A stretch of DNA of 13,539 nt from assembly GCA_004555735.1 (NCBI GenBank), contig SFHH01000039.1, positions 1-13,539 on the forward strand, read 5' to 3'. The first letter of the stretch is position 1, and each line of letters opens with the position of its first letter. The notes under the pieces are model-generated. The model was not told the origin of the DNA, did not search any database, and was given only the letters and a program-made list of their open reading frames with translations. Origin of the DNA: Acidaminococcus fermentans (GTDB taxonomy: Bacteria; Bacillota_C; Negativicutes; Acidaminococcales; Acidaminococcaceae). The position numbers and the translations under genes are program-made. Below, in pieces: positions 1-5,851 of the stretch.

Positions 1-46
1 GAGGTGAAATGTAGCTTAGATATGTCTTTATTTTATCGTAAGACAA

Positions 47-80
47 GGGGTCTTGTGAACAGGAATGTCCACAAGACCCC
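47..80 (+). terminator. long GNRA-capped hairpin in the leader upstream of aroF
   Basis: The arms 47-57 and 70-80 are perfect 11-base complements. Inside them an A/C mismatch is followed by a 3-bp ACA/TGT stem closed by GGAA, a GNRA-type tetraloop. The sequence after the stem is AT-rich (AACATTTATTATAG) but lacks a clean run of T. It may be the terminator of a gene to the left of the window, or a structured leader element if a promoter lies further upstream. The likely aroF promoter lies about 60 bp downstream, so the hairpin is probably outside the main aroF transcript. Confidence 0.5.
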
Positions 81-110
81 AACATTTATTATAGAACCTG
101 TTTTTTACAC

Positions 111-124
111 AAGGGAAGTCCCTT
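111..124. repeat. AAGGGA/TCCCTT palindrome beside the aroF promoter
   Basis: AAGGGA-AG-TCCCTT is a perfect 6-bp inverted repeat with a 2-bp centre, lying where the -35 element of the aroF promoter would be. It is enclosed by a wider ACAAG (109-113) and CTTGT (128-132) pair. The position suits a repressor operator, but no known operator consensus was recognised. Function is inferred from position only. Confidence 0.35.
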
Positions 125-137
125 TATCTTGTTTTTG

Positions 138-146
138 TGGTATAAT
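138..146 (+). promoter_or_regulatory. extended -10 promoter of the aroF-ACT unit
   Basis: TGG followed by a consensus TATAAT at 141-146 forms an extended -10 element. No good -35 hexamer is found 16-18 bp upstream, which is common for extended -10 promoters. Transcription would start near 153, giving a leader of about 25 bases before the aroF start codon. Confidence 0.7.
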
Positions 147-177
147 GAACACAATTTACACCTAACGGAGGGATACA

Positions 178-1218
178 ATGGAACTGGAAATGGAGTTCAT
201 CCGCAAAATGCCCTCTCCCCAGGAACTGAAGGTTGATCACCCTGTGGAGCCGGCTATCTATGAAACAAAGCGGCGCCGGGACGCTGAGATCCGGGACATC
301 CTCACCGGGAAGGACAGCCGCTTCCTACTGATCATCGGTCCCTGCTCCGCGGACAATGAGGACGCCGTGGTGGACTACTGCCATCGGCTGGCCAAAGTCC
401 AGGAACAGGTGAAAGACAATTTGTATATCATTCCCCGGGTCTACACCAATAAACCCCGGACCATCGGGGTGGGATATAAGGGCATGGCCCACCAGCCCGA
501 CCCGGAAGGGAAGGAAGATATGTTGGCTGGGATCATCGCCTGCCGGAACATGCACATCCGGGTGATCCGGGAAACTGGCTTCACCTGTGCCGAAGAGATC
601 CTGTATCCGGAAAACCACCGCTATTTGTCCGACCTGGTCTCCTACGCGGCTATCGGGGCCCGGTCTGTGGAAGATCAGCTCCACCGGATGATCGCCAGCG
701 GGGTGGGGATTCCCGTAGGGATGAAGAACCCTACATCCGGGGATATTTCTGTCATGCTCAATTCCATCGCGGCCGCCCAGCATGAGCAGCAGTTCCTGTT
801 CCGGGGATGGGAAGTGCGGACCAAGGGGAACCCCCTGGCTCATGCCATCCTCCGGGGATATGTGGACAAGTTCGGCAAGAGCCTGCCCAACTACCATTAT
901 GAAGACCTGGTCCGGCTCCATGAAGAATATGGCAAGCGGGACCTGGTGAATCCAGCGGTGGTCATCGATGCCAACCATGCCAACTCTGGGAAGAAGTATC
1001 TGGAACAGATCCGGATCTCCAATGATGTGCTCTACAGCCGCCACATGAACCCGGACCTGAAGAAGATGGTGAAAGGCTTGATGATCGAAAGCTATATCGA
1101 GGACGGAAACCAGAAAATCGGCGAAGGAGTCTATGGGAAATCCATCACCGATCCCTGCCTGGGCTGGCAGAAAACCGAAGACCTGATCCTGGAACTGGCA
1201 GGCCGGGTGGATTATTGA
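178..1218 (+). CDS. aroF: 3-deoxy-7-phosphoheptulonate (DAHP) synthase, type I (AroF/AroG-like)
   Basis: This cytoplasmic enzyme condenses phosphoenolpyruvate with erythrose 4-phosphate to DAHP, the first step of the shikimate pathway to aromatic amino acids. The 346-residue length is normal for the class I-alpha (E. coli AroG-like) family. Metal ligands expected for the family are visible: C56 in GPCS, H267 in DANHANS, E304 in MIESYIEDGNQ and D325 in SITDPCLGW. The PEP-binding stretch around GARSVEDQLHR and VGMKNPTSGD is intact. The start ATG is preceded by GGAGGG at 167-172 with 5-base spacing. The neighbouring ACT-domain gene begins 18 bp downstream, so the two are cotranscribed. I cannot tell from sequence which aromatic amino acid, if any, inhibits it directly. 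Family assignment is very secure; the choice of symbol among aroF/G/H is arbitrary. Confidence 0.95.
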   Translation: MELEMEFIRKMPSPQELKVDHPVEPAIYETKRRRDAEIRDILTGKDSRFLLIIGPCSADNEDAVVDYCHRLAKVQEQVKDNLYIIPRVYTNKPRTIGVGYKGMAHQPDPEGKEDMLAGIIACRNMHIRVIRETGFTCAEEILYPENHRYLSDLVSYAAIGARSVEDQLHRMIASGVGIPVGMKNPTSGDISVMLNSIAAAQHEQQFLFRGWEVRTKGNPLAHAILRGYVDKFGKSLPNYHYEDLVRLHEEYGKRDLVNPAVVIDANHANSGKKYLEQIRISNDVLYSRHMNPDLKKMVKGLMIESYIEDGNQKIGEGVYGKSITDPCLGWQKTEDLILELAGRVDY

Positions 1219-1236
1219 GAATAGGGAGGATGCACC

Positions 1237-1650
1237 ATGCTGAAACAGATTTCAATTTTTGCGGCCAATCACAAAGGAGCCTTGGGCAAGATCACCAATG
1301 ATCTGGCCAAAGACAATATCAACATCTATACCATGCTGGCTACGGACAGTGCCGAATTCGGCATCATCCGGCTGATCGTGGACAATCCGGACAAGGCCCT
1401 GGACGCCCTCCAAAAAGCTGGTTACCAATGCCGGATCGACTATGTGCTGGCTGTGGACATGGGCAGCGATCAGCCCGGTACCCTGGATAAGATCCTGACC
1501 CATCTGAAAGACGCCAACGTGTTCGTCCGGTATCTGTACATCTCCTTCGACCGGAAAACTTCCAGCCCCATCGTGGTGCTGAAAACCGACGAACCCGAAA
1601 CCGAAACCTTCCTGAAGGGCAAAGGATATCTGCTGTTGGACCGGTTCTGA
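1237..1650 (+). CDS. tandem ACT-domain protein (putative amino-acid sensor)
   Basis: This is a 137-residue protein made of little more than two ACT-like ligand-binding units. The first covers about residues 3-66 (beta strand QISIFAAN, then KGALGKITNDLAKDNINI, a typical loop-helix entry). The second covers about 69-135 (VLAVDMGSDQPGTLDKILTHLKDANVFV). The Gly-containing loops between first strand and first helix, which usually help form the amino-acid site at the ACT interface, are present in both (HKGALG, DQPGTL). There is no catalytic domain, membrane segment or signal peptide. The start has GGGAGGA immediately upstream. Its place 18 bp after the DAHP synthase gene suggests an aromatic amino-acid sensor or regulatory subunit for that enzyme, but the family also occurs beside other pathways. 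Fold confidence is good; the role is an inference. Confidence 0.8.
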   Translation: MLKQISIFAANHKGALGKITNDLAKDNINIYTMLATDSAEFGIIRLIVDNPDKALDALQKAGYQCRIDYVLAVDMGSDQPGTLDKILTHLKDANVFVRYLYISFDRKTSSPIVVLKTDEPETETFLKGKGYLLLDRF

Positions 1651-1663
1651 GGGTAAACGGGAA

Positions 1664-1730
1664 GGAAGAGGGAAAGCGGACCTCCGGCGCAGTTCAAAAG
1701 GATGTCTGGACCCCCCTTCCTTTTTTTCTT
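1664..1730 (+). terminator. Rho-independent terminator of the aroF-ACT unit
   Basis: GGAAGAGGG (1664-1672) can pair with CCCCTTCC (1713-1720) with one bulged A. An inner CGGAC/GTCTG helix (one G-U pair) lies between them. The stem is followed directly by seven T residues (1721-1727). It begins 14 bp after the ACT gene stop codon. The T-tract runs into the -35 region of the cggR promoter, so the two signals are packed end to end. Confidence 0.65.
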
Positions 1731-1735
1731 ATCTA

Positions 1736-1744
1736 TGCTATAAT
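1736..1744 (+). promoter_or_regulatory. extended -10 promoter of the cggR-glycolysis operon
   Basis: TGC followed by consensus TATAAT (1739-1744) gives an extended -10 element. The -35 region is only a weak TTCCTT-like stretch merged with the preceding terminator T-tract. The predicted start is near 1751, leaving a leader of about 58 bases that contains the candidate CggR operator. Confidence 0.7.
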
Positions 1745-1778
1745 GGAGACGTAGTAAATCTATTTTTTTCGAACAGGG

Positions 1779-1815
1779 TGGGACGTAAAAAGTACCACGA
1801 GGGACAAAATGTGCA
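1779..1815 (+). promoter_or_regulatory. candidate CggR operator (two GGGAC direct repeats)
   Basis: TGGGAC (1779-1784) and AGGGAC (1800-1805) are direct repeats 21 bp apart, each followed after 6 bases by a partial match to TGTC (AGTA, TGCA). This resembles the Bacillus subtilis CggR operator, known as CGGGAC-N6-TGTC-N4 repeated twice with a 20-bp period. It lies about 28-64 bases downstream of the predicted transcription start and overlaps the ribosome binding site and start codon of cggR. Autorepression by blocking elongation, as in B. subtilis, is the natural inference. Confidence 0.65.
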
Positions 1816-2879
1816 ACATCAGCTTGGATCGAATCATCAACCTGCAGAATAAACTGGTCCCGGAAATGGTGGACCTGATCACCGAGCGCTACAAGGTGCT
1901 CCGGCAGATCAGCCATGACCAGCCCATCGGACGCCGGACCCTGGCCAAGAAGCTGGGGCTCAGCGAACGGATCCTCCGCTCTCATGTGGATTTCCTCAAG
2001 GAAGCGGGCCTTTTGGATTTCACCCTCACCGGCATGAGTATCACCGACGAGGGGGCTGTGCTCCTCCAGGAACTCCGGGACTATGTGAACCGGCTCCAGA
2101 AACTTTCCAGCCTGGAAACCCTGCTCCAGGAAAAGCTCCATCTCCAGAAAGTGGTGGTGCTTCCCGGGAATGCGGACCAGGATAAAGTGGTCACCCGAGA
2201 GATCGGCCGTGTGGCAGCCGGTATCCTGCTGCGCCTCCTGGCGGATCACCAGCAGCATATCGTAGCTGTCACCGGAGGGACGACAGTGGCTGCCATGGCA
2301 GAAAATACCTTTGGCAACGAACCGGAGACCATTGTGGTCCCGGCCCGGGGCGGATTGGGGGATAAGATGGAACTCCAGGCCAACACCATTGCCACTGTGC
2401 TGGCCGGCCGTCTCAAGACCCGCTACCTGCAGCTGTACGTGCCGGACAGTGTCAGTGAAGATGTGCTCCAAAAGATCCTGGAAGAAGATGCCCGGGTGAA
2501 ACAGGTGGTGGAAACCATCAAAAGCGCGGATATCCTGGTCCATGGTATGGGGCAGGCCCAGGTGATGGCGGAAAAACGGGGCATGGATCCCCAGCTGATG
2601 CAGCGCCTGGAACAGGCCGGAGCCGTAGGGGAAGCCCTGGGGCAGTATTTCGACCTCAATGGCCGGGTGGTCTACAGCACTGACACCCTGGGGCTCATGG
2701 TCAACGATCTGGAAAAGATCCACACGGTCATGGGCATTGCAGGAGGACGTTCCAAAGGAAAGGCCATCCTTTCCATGCTCCGCAGCGGCCAGGATGATAT
2801 CCTGGTGACTGACGAAGCCGCCGCCCGGGAAATCATCGATTGTCTGCAAACTGATTCTCAACATCAGGTAAAATTTTAG
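1809..2879 (+). CDS. cggR: central glycolytic genes regulator CggR (SorC/DeoR family)
   Basis: This transcriptional repressor controls the glycolytic operon it heads. In B. subtilis its DNA binding is relieved by fructose 1,6-bisphosphate. Its 356 residues are slightly more than the roughly 340 of the B. subtilis protein. Residues about 25-75 hold a winged helix-turn-helix (QPIGRRTLAKKLGLSERILRS is split as IGRRTLAKKLG and SERILRSHVDFLKEAGLLD). The rest is the sugar-phosphate-binding domain with recognisable CggR signatures: VAVTGGTTVAAMAE, VVPARGGLGDKMELQANTI, SADILVHGMGQA, VMGIAGGRSKGKAI and ILVTDEAAA. The start ATG has GAGGG five bases upstream, and this ribosome binding site lies inside the candidate operator. 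The gene ends 12 bp before gap, with the gap ribosome binding site AGGAGG overlapping its stop codon. Identity is secure because domain signatures and gene context agree. Confidence 0.95.
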   Translation: MCNISLDRIINLQNKLVPEMVDLITERYKVLRQISHDQPIGRRTLAKKLGLSERILRSHVDFLKEAGLLDFTLTGMSITDEGAVLLQELRDYVNRLQKLSSLETLLQEKLHLQKVVVLPGNADQDKVVTREIGRVAAGILLRLLADHQQHIVAVTGGTTVAAMAENTFGNEPETIVVPARGGLGDKMELQANTIATVLAGRLKTRYLQLYVPDSVSEDVLQKILEEDARVKQVVETIKSADILVHGMGQAQVMAEKRGMDPQLMQRLEQAGAVGEALGQYFDLNGRVVYSTDTLGLMVNDLEKIHTVMGIAGGRSKGKAILSMLRSGQDDILVTDEAAAREIIDCLQTDSQHQVKF

Positions 2880-2891
2880 GAGGAATGAAAA

Positions 2892-3896
2892 ATGGTAAAA
2901 ATTGGTATCAATGGTTTTGGTCGTATTGGACGCTGCGCTCTGCGTATCGCTGTGAAGAACCCGGAAGTAGAAGTGGTAGCGGTCAATGCCCGTTCCGGCA
3001 TCGATACCTATGCCCATCTGCTGAAGTACGATTCCATCCATGGGACTTTTGATGAAGAGGTATCTGTTGACGGAGATGTGATGCATGTAGGCAGCAAAGC
3101 CATCAAATTCACCCGGTACACCGATCCGAAGGAAATCCCCTGGGGCGACATGGGCGTAGATGTAGTGTTGGAGACCACCGGCAAGTTCAAGACCCGGGAA
3201 ACCGTACAGCCCCATCTGGACAACGGCGCCAAGAAAGTACTGATCGCCTGCCCGGCCAAAGGGGAAGACATTACCATCGTGCTGGGGGTCAACGAAGACA
3301 AGTATGATCCGAAAAAGGACCATATCATCTCCAACGCATCCTGCACTACCAACTGCCTGGCTCCTTTCACCAAAGTCCTGGAAGACAATTTCGGCATTGA
3401 AAACGGCATGATGACTACGGTCCATTCCTACACCAATGACCAGAAGATCCTGGATGCCGCCCACAAAGATCTGCGCCGTGCCCGTGCCGGTGCCTGCTCC
3501 ATCATCCCCACTACTACCGGGGCTGCCAAAGCCATCGGTCTGGTCCTGCCGCAGTTGGAAGGGAAACTGAAAGGCATGGCCATCCGTGTCCCGACTCCCG
3601 ATGTCTCCCTCACCGACCTGGTTGTGACCCTGAAGAAGGACACCACCAAGGAAGAGATCAACGAAGCCATGAAGATCGCTTCTGAAACCACCATGAAGGG
3701 GATCCTGGGCTATAACGAACTGCCCCTGGTTTCTAAAGATTACAGCGGCTGCCCTCTGAGCTCCATCGTAGACGGACTGTCCACCATGATGGTAGGCCCT
3801 CGCGTGGCCAAAGTGGTTTCCTGGTACGACAATGAATGGGGTTATTCCAACCGTCTGGTGGAACTGGCTCTGTTCGTAGCTAAAAAAGGCCTGTAA
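2892..3896 (+). CDS. gapA: glyceraldehyde-3-phosphate dehydrogenase, type I
   Basis: This cytoplasmic enzyme oxidises and phosphorylates glyceraldehyde 3-phosphate to 1,3-bisphosphoglycerate with reduction of NAD(P). It has 334 residues, the usual length. The Rossmann motif GFGRIGR is at residues 8-14, the catalytic cysteine C151 is in ASCTTNC, and its partner histidine H178 is in TTVHSYTND. The C-terminal SWYDNEWGYSNR is intact. AGGAGG at 2878-2883 precedes the ATG with 8-base spacing. The residue after the second strand, normally the Asp that selects NAD over NADP, is Ala (N32-A33-R34-S35), and the usual Leu-Pro near 189-190 is Ala-Ala. These changes suggest NADP tolerance (see findings). 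It is second in the cggR operon. Arginine codons include many CGT/CGC, unlike the CGG-rich genes further right, consistent with high expression. Confidence 0.96.
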   Translation: MVKIGINGFGRIGRCALRIAVKNPEVEVVAVNARSGIDTYAHLLKYDSIHGTFDEEVSVDGDVMHVGSKAIKFTRYTDPKEIPWGDMGVDVVLETTGKFKTRETVQPHLDNGAKKVLIACPAKGEDITIVLGVNEDKYDPKKDHIISNASCTTNCLAPFTKVLEDNFGIENGMMTTVHSYTNDQKILDAAHKDLRRARAGACSIIPTTTGAAKAIGLVLPQLEGKLKGMAIRVPTPDVSLTDLVVTLKKDTTKEEINEAMKIASETTMKGILGYNELPLVSKDYSGCPLSSIVDGLSTMMVGPRVAKVVSWYDNEWGYSNRLVELALFVAKKGL

Positions 3897-3918
3897 GAGA
3901 AAGGCAGTGCGCGGAACC

Positions 3919-5844
3919 ATGGATAAGAGAACTGTCAAAGACATCCAACTGACCGGCAAACGAGTGTTGGTCCGGGTGGATTATAATGTCCCCATGAACG
4001 ACAAGGGAGAGATCACGGACTTCATCCGGATCGAAGCATCCCTGCCCACTCTCCATTACCTGCTGGACCAGGGGGCCGCTGTGATCCTCCTGGCCCACCT
4101 GGGCCGTCCCAAAGGCAAGGTGAACCCCAAGTTCAGCCTGAAACCTGTGGCGGAAGCCCTGAGCCAGCTGATCCACCGCCCGGTGCAGTTCTGCCCGGAC
4201 TGCGTGGGGAAGGAAGCCCAAGCTGCAGCAGCCCAGCTGCGGAACGGGGACATCCTGCTGCTGGAAAATCTCCGGTTCCATCCGGAAGAAGAAAAGAACG
4301 ACCCCCATTTTGCCCAGGAACTGGCTTCTTTGGGAGATGTATTCGTCAATGACGGGTTCGGGGTTTCCCACCGGGCCCATGCTTCCGTGGAAGGGATCAC
4401 CCATTATCTGCCCGCCGTGGCTGGTTTCCTGCTGGAAAAGGAAATCGCCTATCTGGGCAATGCAGTGGATAAACCCCAGCGTCCTTTTGCTGCCATCATC
4501 GGCGGGGCCAAAGTGGCAGACAAGATCGCTGTCATCCGCAGCCTGATCAAAAAGGCCGACGTGATCCTCATCGGCGGTGGTATGGCCAATACCTTCCTGG
4601 CTGCCAAGGGCTATGATCTGGGCAAATCCCTGGTAGAAAAAGAAAGCCTGGGGATTGCTAAGGATCTGTTAGCGGAAGCGGCGGCCCAGAAGACCAAGAT
4701 GCTGCTGCCAGTGGACCTGATCATGGCGGCTAGCTTCTCCAATGAAGCGGACCATGAAGCGGAAGACCTGGATGCCCTGAATCCGGAATACATGGCCCTG
4801 GATATCGGCCCCAAGACGGCGGAACTGTATGCCCAGACCCTGGCCGGCATGAAGACCATTGTCTGGAACGGTCCCATGGGCGTGTTCGAAATGCCCAATT
4901 ATGCAGAAGGGACCCGGCGGGTGGCGGAAGCCATGGCCGCTTCTGACGGCATCACCATCGTAGGCGGCGGTGATAGTGCTGCTGCGGTGAAACAGATGGG
5001 CCTGGCCGATAAGATGAGCCATGTGTCCACTGGTGGCGGTGCTTCCCTGGAATACTTGGAAGGAAAAGTGCTGCCGGGTCTGGCTGCCCTGGATGACCTC
5101 CGGACCCCAATCGTGGCCGGCAACTGGAAATGCCACAAGACCGTGGAAGAAGCCATGGAACTGGCTCACCAGGTGGCCCATGGCACGGAAATGGCCCGGG
5201 CCGAAGTAGTGCTGTTCCCGCCGTTCACCGCTCTGGAAAGCGTAGCGGCCATGGTGGATGAAGACGGCATCGGCTATGGGGCCCAGGACATTTTCTATGA
5301 AGATGAAGGTTCCTACACCGGCGCCGTATCCGGCCCCATGATTGCAGAGATCGGGTCCCGGTACGTACTGGTAGGCCACAGCGAACGGCGGAAATTCTTC
5401 TACGAAACCAACGATATCGTGGTGAAGAAGGTCCTGGCTGCTTTCCGGAATGATCTGGATCCAGTGCTGTGCGTGGGCGAAGACGCCGACGAACACGAAA
5501 ACGGTTCTACCAAGGACAAGATCTTGAGCCAGCTGACTCCAGTACTGAACGTGCTCACTGATGGGCAGATCCAGCATCTGCTGGTGGCTTACGAACCGGT
5601 ATGGGCCATCGGTAGCGGCAAGAGCGCCGAAGTGCGGGATGCGGTGGCAGCTGCGGATCTGATCCGGAAAGCGGTTGCGGAGAAATTCGGCAAAGAGGCG
5701 GCCCGCCGGGTGCGGATCCTCTACGGCGGCAGTGTGACCAGCGAAAATGCCCATGCCTTCCATGAAGACGGCATCGATGGCGTACTGGTAGGCGGGGCCA
5801 GCCTGTCTGCCCAGGAATTCTGCGCCATTGCCAACACGTTCTGA
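3919..5844 (+). CDS. pgk-tpiA: bifunctional phosphoglycerate kinase / triosephosphate isomerase fusion
   Basis: One 641-residue frame carries two complete glycolytic enzymes. Residues 1-394 are phosphoglycerate kinase (1,3-bisphosphoglycerate + ADP to 3-phosphoglycerate + ATP): RVDYNVPM at 19-26, LLAHLGRPKG, the nucleotide-site motifs GGAKVADKI, WNGPMGVFE and GGGDSAAAV, and the usual end GGGASLEYLEGKVLPGLAAL. Residues 395-641 are triosephosphate isomerase: GNWKC with N402 and K404, H487 in VGHSERR, E559 in AYEPVWAIGSGK, and the phosphate-binding YGGSV and GVLVGGASL. No linker separates them. I chose the ATG at 3919 because it gives the standard PGK N-terminus (MDKRTVKDIQL); an in-frame GTG at 3907 would add four residues. 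The ribosome binding site is weak. The gene follows gapA by 22 bp and gpmI follows by 7 bp. Comparable fusions are known from Thermotoga. Confidence 0.95.
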   Translation: MDKRTVKDIQLTGKRVLVRVDYNVPMNDKGEITDFIRIEASLPTLHYLLDQGAAVILLAHLGRPKGKVNPKFSLKPVAEALSQLIHRPVQFCPDCVGKEAQAAAAQLRNGDILLLENLRFHPEEEKNDPHFAQELASLGDVFVNDGFGVSHRAHASVEGITHYLPAVAGFLLEKEIAYLGNAVDKPQRPFAAIIGGAKVADKIAVIRSLIKKADVILIGGGMANTFLAAKGYDLGKSLVEKESLGIAKDLLAEAAAQKTKMLLPVDLIMAASFSNEADHEAEDLDALNPEYMALDIGPKTAELYAQTLAGMKTIVWNGPMGVFEMPNYAEGTRRVAEAMAASDGITIVGGGDSAAAVKQMGLADKMSHVSTGGGASLEYLEGKVLPGLAALDDLRTPIVAGNWKCHKTVEEAMELAHQVAHGTEMARAEVVLFPPFTALESVAAMVDEDGIGYGAQDIFYEDEGSYTGAVSGPMIAEIGSRYVLVGHSERRKFFYETNDIVVKKVLAAFRNDLDPVLCVGEDADEHENGSTKDKILSQLTPVLNVLTDGQIQHLLVAYEPVWAIGSGKSAEVRDAVAAADLIRKAVAEKFGKEAARRVRILYGGSVTSENAHAFHEDGIDGVLVGGASLSAQEFCAIANTF

Positions 5845-5851
5845 GGCAGTC

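Noticed and set aside
41..177. T-box or other known riboswitch in front of aroF
   Set aside because: The region is too short, and no T-box sequence or other recognised aptamer core was seen.
3907..3918. GTG at 3907 as the start of the PGK-TPI fusion
   Set aside because: It would add MRGT to a PGK N-terminus that is canonical from the ATG at 3919, and the candidate ribosome binding site is only 2 bases from it. Not excluded absolutely, as the site for the ATG is also weak.
1470..3959. An 829-codon open frame on the - strand across cggR and gapA
   Set aside because: It lies wholly antisense to two securely identified genes, its translation has no recognisable domain and is rich in His/Gly/Gln as expected for the complement of biased codons, and it lacks a credible start site.
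5128..5136. Cys instead of Met after the catalytic TPI lysine (NWKC) as a defect
   Set aside because: Cys at this position is found in active enzymes such as trypanosomal TPI, and all other TPI catalytic residues are intact.
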